DNA of 41,691 bases from a bacterium (GTDB lineage Bacteria > Actinomycetota > Acidimicrobiia > Spongiisociales > UBA5794), in contig JAAELU010000167.1 of NCBI GenBank assembly GCA_024226255.1, forward strand, positions 1-41,691, read 5' to 3'. The notes beneath the pieces were generated by a model that saw only the letters and a program-made list of their open reading frames with translations, searched no databases and had not been told where the DNA came from. A program made the translations under genes and the position numbers. How positions within the stretch are numbered: position 1 is the first letter of the stretch; each line of letters begins with the position of its first letter. Positions 7,805 through 15,746 of this stretch are shown here, piece after piece.

Positions 7805-7990
7805 CTACGCCAGGGTGCGGCGCATCAAGTCCATGTCGTTGCGGATGGTGTGCAGGCGGTCGAGCATCGTGGCCCGCTCGCCCAGCGGGCCGCCGCTGAT
7901 ACGGAGGGACTCATACTGAGCTCGAGTTGCCAGCAACTCGTTGAACAGTGTGCCGAATTCGTCCTGCGGGATCATGCTTCCTCGGCTCAT
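7805..7990 (-). CDS. Small helical protein, unknown function
   Basis: 61 residues, MSRGSMIPQDEFGTLFNELL and on, predicted to be almost entirely helical: two amphipathic segments (residues 10-28 and 36-60) linked by RISGGPLGE, which suggests a helical hairpin. There is no Cys, no signal peptide and no known domain. A very strong GGGAGGAGGA site lies 7 nt upstream of the ATG, and a perfect terminator follows the stop, so this is a well-defined monocistronic gene. It shares a divergent promoter region with the CGNR-domain gene at 8098. Confidence 0.75.
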   Translation of the reverse strand: MSRGSMIPQDEFGTLFNELLATRAQYESLRISGGPLGERATMLDRLHTIRNDMDLMRRTLA

Positions 7991-8056
7991 TTGGGTCCTC
8001 CTCCCAGTGCCCTCTTCTGCCTCTAGTCAGGCGTGTCGTAGTGGGCTATGCTTGTT

Positions 8057-8076
8057 TTACCTATTACAGATAGTAA
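8057..8076. promoter_or_regulatory. Near-palindrome in divergent promoter region (candidate operator)
   Basis: TTACCTAT (8057-8064) and ATAGTAA (8070-8076) are inverted with a TACAG spacer and a single extra C in the left arm. The AT-rich dyad lies between the start of the small helical protein (7990) and the CGNR gene (8098) and overlaps a TACTAT box that could act as a leftward -10. It is a plausible operator, perhaps for the adjacent DNA-binding CGNR protein. Confidence 0.35.
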
Positions 8077-8097
8077 CACAAAGGCGTAAGGAGTCAA

Positions 8098-8661
8098 GTG
8101 GATTTCTCACATTACAGCGATGCTCCGGTTCAGATCGCCGTCGACCTCGTCAACACCCTCGACGCGGCTACCAGCGAGGACCATCTCGCCTCCCCATCAG
8201 ACGTCGCCGCCTTCCTCGAAACTCATGATGAGGGAGAATGGTGCCGGCCGGGCTGGAAGGCTGCCGAGCGCGATCTGCACGAAGTACGGGCGCTACGGGC
8301 TTTGCTTCGAGACGTCTTTGAGGCCGGTGACGAGAGCGATGCTGCGGACGCGATCAACGTGATCCTTACGGACGTAGGTGCAGTTCCTCGCCTCAGCGTC
8401 CATGCCGGGGCTGATCCTCATTTGCACTTTGAGCCCCTTGAGGCGGCCCCTGCCCGATGGCTTGGCGCCGTGACCGGCATGGGACTCTCGGTGGCTCTCA
8501 TAGAGGGTGGCTTCGAGCGGTTCGGGATCTGTGGCTCGGCGACATGTGCCGATGTCTTTGTGGACACGTCGCGCAACCGATCCCGACGTCACTGCTCAGA
8601 CACGTGCACAACTCGGGAGAACGTGGCCGCCTATCGGGCACGACAACGTGCTGAGGCGTAG
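8098..8661 (+). CDS. CGNR zinc-finger / ABATE domain protein (DUF1470 type)
   Basis: 187 residues starting at GTG 8098, with AAGGAG at 8087-8092. The N-terminal two thirds is the ABATE-like domain, with the diagnostic AVDLVNTLDA near residue 14 and a central LHEVRALRALLRDVF. The C-terminal zinc finger carries CGSATCADVFVDTSRNRSRR, then HCSDTCTTRENVAAYRARQR. Cys ligands lie in CGSATC and HCSDTC. The position that is normally CGNR reads CTTR here. The family is thought to be a ligand-sensing transcriptional regulator. The candidate operator just upstream suggests autoregulation, which is inference. No EamA partner is adjacent; the EamA gene of this window is 9 kb away. Confidence 0.88.
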   Translation: MDFSHYSDAPVQIAVDLVNTLDAATSEDHLASPSDVAAFLETHDEGEWCRPGWKAAERDLHEVRALRALLRDVFEAGDESDAADAINVILTDVGAVPRLSVHAGADPHLHFEPLEAAPARWLGAVTGMGLSVALIEGGFERFGICGSATCADVFVDTSRNRSRRHCSDTCTTRENVAAYRARQRAEA

Positions 8662-8687
8662 CCGCACCCGCAAGCTTCGATCCATCT

Positions 8688-8735
8688 GTTCTTGCGTAGC
8701 TGACGGCATATATCGGCCGTGATGGACGCAAGAAC
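8688..8735. terminator. Nested hairpin between convergent genes (bidirectional terminator candidate)
   Basis: GTTCTTGCGT (8688-8697) pairs with ACGCAAGAAC (8726-8735). Inside it ACGGC (8703-8707) pairs with GCCGT (8716-8720), leaving symmetrical 5-nt internal loops and an ATATATCG apical loop. It sits between the convergent stops of the CGNR gene (8661) and the cupin gene (8800). No long U-tract follows on either strand. Confidence 0.5.
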
Positions 8736-8799
8736 GGAGGTGCGCTCCGGTGCCTGAGGGCGCGCCTGCGAGTTCCCCATGCCTCTTCCTGAAGCCTCG

Positions 8800-9153
8800 C
8801 TACTGTCCTCGCGGCATTTCGCCGCCCTCGGGTCCATAGAAAACGACCCAGGTTTCGAAGTCGTCGGTGAAGTCCTCGAAGCGGTGCTCGACTCCGGCAG
8901 CAACAAACAGGGCGTCGCCGGGCTGAAAGGCCACGCTCTCGCCACCACAGAAGAAGGTTCCCGAACCCTTGGCGACGAAGTACAGCTCGTCCTGGCTGTG
9001 GGGCTGCTGATCGTCGATGTCGCGGGGAGCGTATAGCTCCAGCACCATCGAGCCTCGGGCGTGGCGAACTGTGAACGGTCGCCCACCGGCATCGCGGACT
9101 GCGGTCACGGCCTTGCGGGCGTCGTTCAGGGTGAAGATGATTGGGTCGCTCAT
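8800..9153 (-). CDS. Cupin-domain protein
   Basis: 117 residues forming one cupin barrel. Motif 1 is PHSQDELYFVAKGSGTFF, with His, Glu and Gly in conserved places but Ser for the second His. Motif 2 is PGDALFVAAGVEHRF, with the metal-binding His. Small one-domain cupins bind a metal and are either sensors, isomerases or dioxygenases; no specific reaction can be assigned. The gene diverges from the MttB-family gene, with 137 bp between starts, so the two may share control. It ends convergent with the CGNR gene, separated by a nested hairpin. Confidence 0.85.
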   Translation of the reverse strand: MSDPIIFTLNDARKAVTAVRDAGGRPFTVRHARGSMVLELYAPRDIDDQQPHSQDELYFVAKGSGTFFCGGESVAFQPGDALFVAAGVEHRFEDFTDDFETWVVFYGPEGGEMPRGQ

Positions 9154-9290
9154 GGTCAGAGGCTAACGGAATGGCGCCCCCGACTTCGATCGTGGAGTCG
9201 TCGTTTGCAGTACTTTTCCTGCCGCCAGCGGCTACGATTTCGGCCCGGCCCATCGGCTGGTGGGCGGCACCCGGACAAGGGACGATCAAG

Positions 9291-10856
9291 ATGGCTGAAG
9301 CACGCCGTTCGAGTCGCGCCAGAGAGGCCAAACGCGCCCAGCGCGCCAGGACCGGCATCGGGACGGTCCGCCCCGGAATGTCTGGTGGCCAGTACCTGCC
9401 ACTGCAGCCGAACGAGATCGAGCGGGTCCATGAGGCGGCGCTCGACATCCTGGAACGGATCGGCATTGGCGACGGGATTCCCCAGTTCGTCGAGGCTGCG
9501 GAGGCAGCCGGATGCACCCTCACCGACGAGGGTCGGGTATTGATGCCCCGCGGCTTGGTGGAACAGATGATCGAAGCCGCTCCCAGCTCGATCGTGCTCT
9601 ACGGACGTGATCCGCGCCACGATCTCGAACTTTCGAGTACCCGGGTTCACTACGGGACTGGTGGTGCCGCCATATCGGTGCTCGATTCGCACACCGGAGA
9701 GCACCGTCCTTCGACGCTTGTGGATCTCTACGACTTCGCTCGTCTCGCCGATCAGCTCGACAACATCCACTGGTTCAGTCGAACAGTGGCGCCGACCGAG
9801 TTCAGCGAAGCCGTCGATCTCGACATCAATACCGCATACGCCACCATGGCGGGGACACAGAAGCACATCGGCACGTCCTTCATGCAGTCCTGCAATGTCG
9901 ATGCGACGGTTGCAATGTTCGACATGGTGCTCGGGGGCGAAGGGCGATTCAAGAAACGGCCCTTCTGTCAGCTCCACGCCACAACGACGGTGCCACCGCT
10001 GCGGTTTTCCGTCGATACCGCGTATGTGATGGCCGCGGCCCTCAAACACGGGATGCCGATCAACGCCATCACCGCCGGTCAGGCCGGGGCGACGGCGCCG
10101 GCGACGCTCGCCGGAGCGCTCGTCCAAACGACGGCCGAAACGCTCGGTGCCTTGGTCTTTGTTCAGCTGCTGTCGCCAGGGCATCCGTTCATCTTCTCCA
10201 ACTGGCCATTCGTGTCCGATCTGCGCACCGGAGCGATGTCCGGGGGGAGCGCCGAAGCGGGCATCTTGAACGCCGCCTCTGCCCAAATCGCCAACTACTA
10301 CAACCTGCCAAGTGGAGTGGCTGCCGGGATGGCCGACTCCAAGGTGCCGGACGCCCAGGCCGGCTACGAGAAGGCGCTGACGACGGTTCTCGCAGGGCTG
10401 GGCGGCGCCAATCTCGTCTACGAGTCCTTCGGCATGTTGGCCAGCCTGCTGGCGTGTTCCAACGAGATGATGGTCATGGACGATGAGATTCTTGGCGCCG
10501 CGCTGCGTACAGTCCGCGGCATCGAGGTTACGGACGAGACGATGTCGGTCGACTTGATTGTGCAGACTGTCCATGGTCCAGGTCACTACCTGGGGTCCGA
10601 TCAGACGCTGGCGGTCATGGAATCCGAGTACGTATACCCGACAGTTGGCGACCGGCTCAACCCAGACGATTGGAAAGACCGCGGCAGCACGGATATGTGG
10701 GAGCGGGCGCGGCGCCGGGTGCGGGACCTGTTGTCGACGCACTACCCGAACTACATAGACCCGGAGCGTGATGCCGTGATTCGTGACCGCTTCAACATTC
10801 AACTGCCGCCAGATGTGATGGCGGCGAATCCTCACCGATGGAGGCCAAATGATTGA
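9291..10856 (+). CDS. Trimethylamine methyltransferase (MttB) family protein, non-pyrrolysine type
   Basis: 521 residues from ATG 9291, chosen because AAGGGAC lies about 8 nt upstream; an open frame back to 9141 would overlap the divergent cupin gene. The basic N-terminus precedes the MttB barrel, with HYGTGGAAISVLDSHTGEHR near residue 122, a central AITAGQAGATAPATLAGALV and SKVPDAQAGYEKALTTVLAG. There is no in-frame TAG, so no pyrrolysine: it belongs to the broader COG5598 group, which includes corrinoid-dependent demethylases of glycine betaine and other quaternary amines. No corrinoid protein or activating enzyme is in the window, so the methyl acceptor is unknown. It overlaps the following DinB-fold gene by 8 bp. 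Confidence 0.9.
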   Translation: MAEARRSSRAREAKRAQRARTGIGTVRPGMSGGQYLPLQPNEIERVHEAALDILERIGIGDGIPQFVEAAEAAGCTLTDEGRVLMPRGLVEQMIEAAPSSIVLYGRDPRHDLELSSTRVHYGTGGAAISVLDSHTGEHRPSTLVDLYDFARLADQLDNIHWFSRTVAPTEFSEAVDLDINTAYATMAGTQKHIGTSFMQSCNVDATVAMFDMVLGGEGRFKKRPFCQLHATTTVPPLRFSVDTAYVMAAALKHGMPINAITAGQAGATAPATLAGALVQTTAETLGALVFVQLLSPGHPFIFSNWPFVSDLRTGAMSGGSAEAGILNAASAQIANYYNLPSGVAAGMADSKVPDAQAGYEKALTTVLAGLGGANLVYESFGMLASLLACSNEMMVMDDEILGAALRTVRGIEVTDETMSVDLIVQTVHGPGHYLGSDQTLAVMESEYVYPTVGDRLNPDDWKDRGSTDMWERARRRVRDLLSTHYPNYIDPERDAVIRDRFNIQLPPDVMAANPHRWRPND

Positions 10857-11334
10857 ACCGACCGACCTGGTCGCAGCTTTTGAACGCAATACGTGGATCA
10901 TCGAGGCACAAACCGAAGCGCTGAGCCACGAGGACAGCCTGATCCAGACTGAGTGGAACATCAACTGTCTCAACTGGGTGCTCGGCCACATCGTTCAGGG
11001 CCGCGACGACATGCTCAACAGCCTCGGCCAGGACCGGCTGTTTTCCCCCGAGGTGTCTGAACGTTATGCCAGAGAGTCGGATCCAGTGGTCGAAGACGGC
11101 CCCAATGTCCTCCAACTCAGCGAGCTGATCGGTCTGGTTCGTCAAAGTCAGGAGCGAATCGGCGAGGCCATCGGCACCATGACCCTGGAGGACTTTGCCG
11201 CGGAGCGGACTCGTGGCGAACGCACCTACACCGTCGGTTCGAGCGCCCATTTCAGGTACTTCCACGACACCTATCACACCGGCCAAACGGAGTTGCTCCG
11301 CCAGATCGCCGGCGTCGGCGACAAGATCATCTGA
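10849..11334 (+). CDS. DinB-fold protein
   Basis: 161 residues forming the four-helix DinB/YfiT type bundle. Family hallmarks are the N-terminal AAFERNTWIIEAQTEAL, the metal-type His in LNWVLGHIVQGRD (near residue 43) and a C-terminal HFRYFHDTYHTGQTELLRQI carrying more His. Members are metal-binding thiol S-transferases (mycothiol or bacillithiol) or uncharacterised stress proteins. The 8-bp overlap with the MttB-family gene implies coupled translation, so it may handle a product or cofactor thiol of that enzyme; this is inference. It ends 23 bp before the stop of the convergent gene at 11358. Confidence 0.82.
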   Translation: MIEPTDLVAAFERNTWIIEAQTEALSHEDSLIQTEWNINCLNWVLGHIVQGRDDMLNSLGQDRLFSPEVSERYARESDPVVEDGPNVLQLSELIGLVRQSQERIGEAIGTMTLEDFAAERTRGERTYTVGSSAHFRYFHDTYHTGQTELLRQIAGVGDKII

Positions 11335-11357
11335 CCCTTTGTTGCCATGTACGGACG

Positions 11358-12974
11358 TCAGGGCGCTCCGACGTCGAGGCCTTCGACTGACTCCTCCAGA
11401 TCCTCGACCTGATCCTCGAGTTCCTCCAGATCGTCTAGTGCATCGCGAACCGCGGCGGCCGAGGCCGCACCGCCGATCTCCTGCAGCGTGGCCGCCACGT
11501 GCTGAGCCCGCAGACTCACTCGTTCGGTTTCGAGGAGAACGAACTTGCCGACTCTCTTCAGCCACCGTGAGGCAATCCGTGCCAGGCGGCCCAATCGACC
11601 CAGCCGCGCCAATCGTCCGATGCCCGCGGAGACGAATTCGGAGGAGACGGCTCCAGCCCACCGAGCCGGGTTCTGCCGGAGAGTCTCGATGTCGAGGACG
11701 ATCTCGGCGAACTCGATGGGATCGTGAAATGCCAGCCCGACGACGCCACCCATGCTGGACCAGGCTTCGCGGAACCGGTGGCGATCGACGATTCCGACCA
11801 GAGACAAATCTGCCACAGTCAGGGCGGCGCCGCCGATGGCTCCCAGTAGCCCTTCGAAGAACTCAACGATCAGTGGCGAGTTGCGCTCGATCGATTGGCG
11901 CCGGATGAAGGCATCAGTGGCCGCGCCGAGTTGTGCAAGCAGGCCCGCTTCGGCCAAGGCTGTGGCGGCCACGGTGCGGTGCCGGGGCTCGAGACCGGCA
12001 AGACCGGCGAGAGTGGCAACCAGGGCATCGTCCGACTGAGCTGCCTCGGCGGCGCAGATCTCGATGAACTCCAAGGCGACTTCGAGTGGTGCTTCGTTGC
12101 GAACGGCGGCGGCGATCGCCCCGAACCGTGTGCCGGCCTCAGCATTTGCCAACCGGAAGAGAGCCTGAGCACCGGCACTGCGGGCGATCACGGCGAAGAG
12201 CTCCGCCTCCTCGGTTTCGCTGAGGTTGCCCCCGCGGACACCGTCGAGTTCATGGAACCATCGGTACAGCTCGTCTGTGTTCAGCCGAGAGAGCACGGCG
12301 TCGATCTCGACCGGTGCCAGCCCGGCCAAGATCTGCTGGATCGCCAGGAGGTCGCCTCTGCCAACGTCACTGAACCACGACTCGTCCAACAGCCTTCTGA
12401 TCTCGTCGACCATCCGGGCCACCCGTTGCCAGTCAGGTGTGGGCCGCGGACGTGCCCGGGCGATCTGATAACCCAGGAAGTCGATGACCTCGGTGAAGGC
12501 GGCAACCACATCGGGATGAGGCAGCGACTCAGCCAGCAGGTACTCGTTTCTCTGAGCCACACCGAGTTCGTAGGTGAGCTCAGCACAGCGCAACTCAGCC
12601 CGGTTGCCGGCGGTGGTCGCAACACCGTTCGAGAGCCGGGCCAGCCTCTCGAAGGCGGCGTCGAGATCGGCTTCGATGTGCTCTGTCGATCGAGACTGCA
12701 ATCGTGGCAAGGCCGGCTCGACCGGTGGCAGAGCGTCGAGATGCCACAGCAATGTCTCCTCGGCCTCGCTCAACATGCGACGACGCTCCATCAGGTCGTG
12801 TGACCGGCGGTCGGCCCACTCAGAGGCAATCGCCAGGTGGCGCAACCCGACTGCGGCTCCGAGGCGGCTACAGAGCTCGTGCATGTCGAGGCGGTGCGCC
12901 GCCAGCGCCCTGCTCTTGTTGTCCAGGCTGACTGCGAGCTCGGCCATTCGGGACGTGTCCCACCGGATATCCAT
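11358..12974 (-). CDS. Polymorphic-toxin / type VII-like large helical protein
   Basis: 538 residues from ATG 12974, where AGGGGGG lies immediately upstream; the frame extends to 13049 but would swallow the promoter. Residues 1-85 form a helical hairpin (MAELAVSLDNKSRAL...SEWADRRSHDLMERRR) like LXG/WXG-type N-termini. The middle is helical, including ELYRWFHELDGVRGGNLSET. From about 400 a Gly-rich hydrophobic part (LLGAIGGAALTVADLSLVG, then SMGGVVGLAFHDP) resembles pre-toxin linker regions, followed by a basic amphipathic stretch (RLARLGRLGRLARIASRWLK) and an acidic coiled-coil tail. No nuclease or ADP-ribosyl motif is visible, and no adjacent immunity gene stands out. The assignment rests on overall design only. 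Confidence 0.5.
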   Translation of the reverse strand: MDIRWDTSRMAELAVSLDNKSRALAAHRLDMHELCSRLGAAVGLRHLAIASEWADRRSHDLMERRRMLSEAEETLLWHLDALPPVEPALPRLQSRSTEHIEADLDAAFERLARLSNGVATTAGNRAELRCAELTYELGVAQRNEYLLAESLPHPDVVAAFTEVIDFLGYQIARARPRPTPDWQRVARMVDEIRRLLDESWFSDVGRGDLLAIQQILAGLAPVEIDAVLSRLNTDELYRWFHELDGVRGGNLSETEEAELFAVIARSAGAQALFRLANAEAGTRFGAIAAAVRNEAPLEVALEFIEICAAEAAQSDDALVATLAGLAGLEPRHRTVAATALAEAGLLAQLGAATDAFIRRQSIERNSPLIVEFFEGLLGAIGGAALTVADLSLVGIVDRHRFREAWSSMGGVVGLAFHDPIEFAEIVLDIETLRQNPARWAGAVSSEFVSAGIGRLARLGRLGRLARIASRWLKRVGKFVLLETERVSLRAQHVAATLQEIGGAASAAAVRDALDDLEELEDQVEDLEESVEGLDVGAP

Positions 12975-12978
12975 TTCC

Positions 12979-13027
12979 CCCCTAGTTCGTCTACCTGCTG
13001 TATATACGGCTGGCAACGGCGATTCAA
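12979..13027 (-). promoter_or_regulatory. Promoter of the type VII-like gene, with block shared with 14345-14392
   Basis: Read leftward, TTGAAT (13027-13022), a 17-bp spacer and TATACA (13004-12999) form a sigma70-like promoter whose -10 ends 25 nt before the ATG. The -10 region and an ACTAGGGG box (12986-12979) are repeated with identical spacing upstream of the pyruvyl transferase gene. Confidence 0.6.
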
Positions 13028-13080
13028 TACCCCTGATGTGCGACGCCAAGCGCTCGGAGTGTCAGAGCCGGCGAGTTTCG

Positions 13081-14250
13081 CTAGCCGCCGACCGCTGGAG
13101 GGAACTCAATGGCGGCGAGTCGCTCGTCGAAATTGGTGCGTTCCTCGCCCGATGACCAAATGTGGTCGAGTCCATTCCTTTCGATGAAGTCGAGGTATGT
13201 CCGCAAGCGTGCCCGATGGCCGTTGTTGAGGCGGCTGTAATCGGCACCGGCGTGGAGTTCAGCGGCGTCGATCCTCTTGAGGTCTCGCATTCGTGAATGT
13301 GGTATCTCGAAGTATTGGGCAAGCTCGAGCGTGCGCCAATCATGGGTGAACACAAAAGCGGGGGTTCCGGCCATCAGTGCTGCCATGTTGCCGTGGATCC
13401 GTGTCCCGAATGAGAAATCTTGTTGTGCCATGAAGCTCAGCCACGGCCCAACGTCGATGAAGAAGCGCACCTTCTTGTCCCGGTAGGCGATATGTGACGT
13501 GTGCGCCGGGATCTCGCTGGCCCGCGTAGTCGGGCGGACGATGAGCTTGTCGCCCTTCACAAGACGTCGCAGCGTCAGCTCGTCCTGGGCTACATAGGTG
13601 AGGTTTGGATACTTCGGCAGGTGGCGCTTGAGCACCGATCCCATGCGTTTTCTGTATGGGGTGATGTTGATGGCGACCTTGGACTCGGCGTCCAATCGCG
13701 GAACCTTCTTGGAGACGTGCAGCCGAGTCCCGTTCATGAACATCGAGGGGCACCCGATGGTCTCGATATCACTGAATCCGAGCTCGCTCAGATACTCGGC
13801 CGTGAACTCGCCGCGGACGCCAATGGTGGCCGAACGATCCAAGACCGCGCCCACGAAGGCCTTGACCGACGGCGCGATCGGCTTCAGGGGAGTGGCCCCG
13901 TGTTTGTGCGAACCCTGTGCACCCACACCAAGCACCACGACCGGGATATCCAACTTGGAGATCATTGCTGTGAGCGCTTTGAGCTCCTTCTCGAATGACA
14001 GCCGGAATGCGTTGGCAAGCGGCACCACAAATACGTCGAACTCTTCGTTGATCCTTCGGGCCTGTCCTGGTCGCCAGTGCAACCCCCCGGCAACGACCTC
14101 GGCCTCCGCTACCTCGAGGGCCCGATGGGCGGCATGGCTGAAGATCAGGTTGCCGGAGTTGCGGCCAATCATGTTGCGGCGGAGCAAGGTCGCGGGTGGA
14201 ATCACTTCGAATGGAGATTTGGCGGCCCGCATCAGTATTCGCTTTGTCAC
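13081..14250 (-). CDS. Polysaccharide pyruvyl transferase family protein
   Basis: 389 residues from GTG 14250, chosen because GAGGGTGA lies 5-8 nt upstream and the family normally begins VTKRILMRAAKSPFEV; an open frame reaches ATG 14313. The fold is the two-lobed GT-like pyruvyl transferase (CsaB/WcaK type, PF04230). Visible are IGRNSGNLIFSHAAHRAL, VVVLGVGAQGSHKHG, IGVRGEFTAEYLSELGF, and the signature FSFGTRIHGNMAALMAGTPA with FVFTHDWRTLELA. These enzymes add ketal-linked pyruvate from PEP to surface polysaccharides. No other glycan genes flank it, so the acceptor is unknown. Its upstream region shares a promoter-like block with the neighbouring 11358-12974 gene, suggesting common control. 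Confidence 0.85.
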   Translation of the reverse strand: MTKRILMRAAKSPFEVIPPATLLRRNMIGRNSGNLIFSHAAHRALEVAEAEVVAGGLHWRPGQARRINEEFDVFVVPLANAFRLSFEKELKALTAMISKLDIPVVVLGVGAQGSHKHGATPLKPIAPSVKAFVGAVLDRSATIGVRGEFTAEYLSELGFSDIETIGCPSMFMNGTRLHVSKKVPRLDAESKVAINITPYRKRMGSVLKRHLPKYPNLTYVAQDELTLRRLVKGDKLIVRPTTRASEIPAHTSHIAYRDKKVRFFIDVGPWLSFMAQQDFSFGTRIHGNMAALMAGTPAFVFTHDWRTLELAQYFEIPHSRMRDLKRIDAAELHAGADYSRLNNGHRARLRTYLDFIERNGLDHIWSSGEERTNFDERLAAIEFPPAVGG

Positions 14251-14344
14251 ACTGTCACCCTCAAGCCCGCAATTAGTACTCAGTATTGCGCGGCTGTCGC
14301 GTCCGGCGATCATTACCGCCCTGGTCCCGCCGACGCCGGCCCTT

Positions 14345-14392
14345 CCCCTAGTGGGCGCACTTGTTGTATATATGCCCTGGTACCGATCCCAA
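14345..14392 (-). promoter_or_regulatory. Promoter of the pyruvyl transferase gene, with shared block
   Basis: Read leftward, TTGGGA (14392-14387), a 16-bp spacer and TATACA (14370-14365) form a weaker sigma70-like promoter. The 28-bp stretch 14345-14372 matches 12979-13006 at about 21 positions, including CCCCTAGT and TGTATATA (plus-strand reading) at the same 12-bp distance. Confidence 0.5.
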
Positions 14393-14464
14393 ACCCTTAG
14401 TCGAGCCGGCTTGAAGAAACTGGGGTCTCGTGGCCAGACTGTGCCCAGCGAAAGGAGTCCGAGC

Positions 14465-14764
14465 TTGATCCGTCACATCGCCATGTTCACCTGGTCCGAT
14501 GAGGCCACGACGAGCCAGATCGGCCACTTCGCTGCAGGGTTGTCTTCCATGCCGAACCAGATCGGCACAATCCGCCGGTACGAGCACGGCGACGACCTCG
14601 ATCTCAGTCCGGGAACTGCCGACTACGTTCTTGTCGCCGACTTCGACTCCGTCGAGGGATACCGCCAATACGCCGATCATCCGATCCATCTGGAGTTTAT
14701 CGAGGCAAGTGTGAAGCCGATCGTGGCGTCGATCAGCCGAGTCCAAATGCACATCGCTACATGA
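14465..14764 (+). CDS. Stress-responsive A/B barrel (Dabb) domain protein
   Basis: 99 residues from TTG 14465, with AAAGGAG 8 nt upstream; ATGs further upstream belong to an unrelated long frame. The sequence is a complete Dabb ferredoxin-like fold: IRHIAMFTWSDEATTSQI, a central RRYEHGDDLDLSPGTADYVL, and VADFDSVEGYRQYADHPIHL before the C-terminal strand. Dabb proteins dimerise into a barrel; known members range from plant stress proteins to polyketide cyclases and dehalogenase-linked proteins. The gene precedes the E1 alpha gene by 10 bp, so it is probably the first gene of that operon and may act on the same substrate or its by-product. That role is inferred. Confidence 0.88.
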   Translation: MIRHIAMFTWSDEATTSQIGHFAAGLSSMPNQIGTIRRYEHGDDLDLSPGTADYVLVADFDSVEGYRQYADHPIHLEFIEASVKPIVASISRVQMHIAT

Positions 14765-14774
14765 GGAGGCGGCT

Positions 14775-15746
14775 GTGAGTCACTCGCTCGACTCTTCTGC
14801 CAAGCTGAATATCGCGTATTGGATGCGTCTCACCCGGACCCTTGACGACGCAATCATGGCAATGTGGAAGCAGGGCCGCGGTGTCGGTGGCACTTTCTCC
14901 GGGAAGGGTCATGAAGCCATCTCCGTAGGTGCTGGATTCGCTATGGGCACTGATGATGTGGTGGCGCCAATGCACCGTGACCTGGGCTGTTACCTGGTTC
15001 GAGGTCTGTCGCCCGACCGTATCCTGGCGAATCAGCTCGGCAAGGCGGAAGGCGTCACCGGTGGGAGAGACGCCAACCTCCATGGGCTAGGGGACCTGTC
15101 GCTGAACATCCTCGGGTTCGTCAGCCACCTGCCGCAATCGATGCCGGTGGCCCTCGGCGCTGCGATGGCGTTCCAGTACCGCGAGGAGCCTCGCGTGGCG
15201 CTCACCTTTGCCGGCGATGGCTCCTCGAACGCCGGACTGTTCCACGAGACGTTGAACTTGGCAGCCGTGCAGAACGCCCCACTCATAGTTGTGGTGGAGA
15301 ACAACCAGTATGCCTACTCAACCCCAATCCACGAGCAGATGGCCATCGACGACATCGTTGTGCGGGCGGCTGCCCATGGCGTCGCCGGCGAAATCGTCGA
15401 TGGCAACGATGTTGTTGCGGTCTACGACGCTGTGCTCGAAGCAGCCACCAGAGCGCGACGGGGCGAGGGGCCGTCGTTGATCGAGGCCAAGACCATGCGG
15501 ATGCTGGGTCACGCGATTCATGATGGAGCCGAATACGTGCCGCGCAGTCTCCTCAGCGAGTGGAAGGAACGTGATCCGGTCACTCGGTGGGAGGAGCGAC
15601 TCGTCGAGGAGGGGCTGTTGACGCCCGAGACACTCGCCAGACTCCAGGAGGAGTGTCGCGATGAGGTCGAAGCGGCAATCGAATATGCCGAGCGGGCGCC
15701 ACTTCCCGACGCCGCCGGCATCACCACCGGGGTGTATGCCCCGTGA
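14775..15746 (+). CDS. 2-oxoacid dehydrogenase E1 component, alpha subunit (pyruvate/acetoin type)
   Basis: 323 residues from GTG 14775, with GAGGAGG 5 nt upstream. E1 alpha binds thiamine diphosphate and decarboxylates a 2-oxoacid (or cleaves acetoin) together with E1 beta. The TPP motif runs from GDGSSNAGLFHETLNL at 147 to VVVENN near 177. Other conserved parts are GKGHEAISVGAGFAM (43-57), VVAPMHRDLG, and the phosphorylation-loop-like MLGHAIHDGAEYVP. The substrate cannot be fixed: pyruvate, branched-chain and acetoin enzymes share these motifs. Its stop overlaps the E1 beta GTG by 4 bp. No E2 or E3 gene is nearby. Confidence 0.92.
   Translation: MSHSLDSSAKLNIAYWMRLTRTLDDAIMAMWKQGRGVGGTFSGKGHEAISVGAGFAMGTDDVVAPMHRDLGCYLVRGLSPDRILANQLGKAEGVTGGRDANLHGLGDLSLNILGFVSHLPQSMPVALGAAMAFQYREEPRVALTFAGDGSSNAGLFHETLNLAAVQNAPLIVVVENNQYAYSTPIHEQMAIDDIVVRAAAHGVAGEIVDGNDVVAVYDAVLEAATRARRGEGPSLIEAKTMRMLGHAIHDGAEYVPRSLLSEWKERDPVTRWEERLVEEGLLTPETLARLQEECRDEVEAAIEYAERAPLPDAAGITTGVYAP

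Noticed and set aside
9154-9290. Possible riboswitch before the MttB-family gene
   Set aside because: No conserved cobalamin, SAM or glycine riboswitch core could be read in this 137-bp divergent gap.
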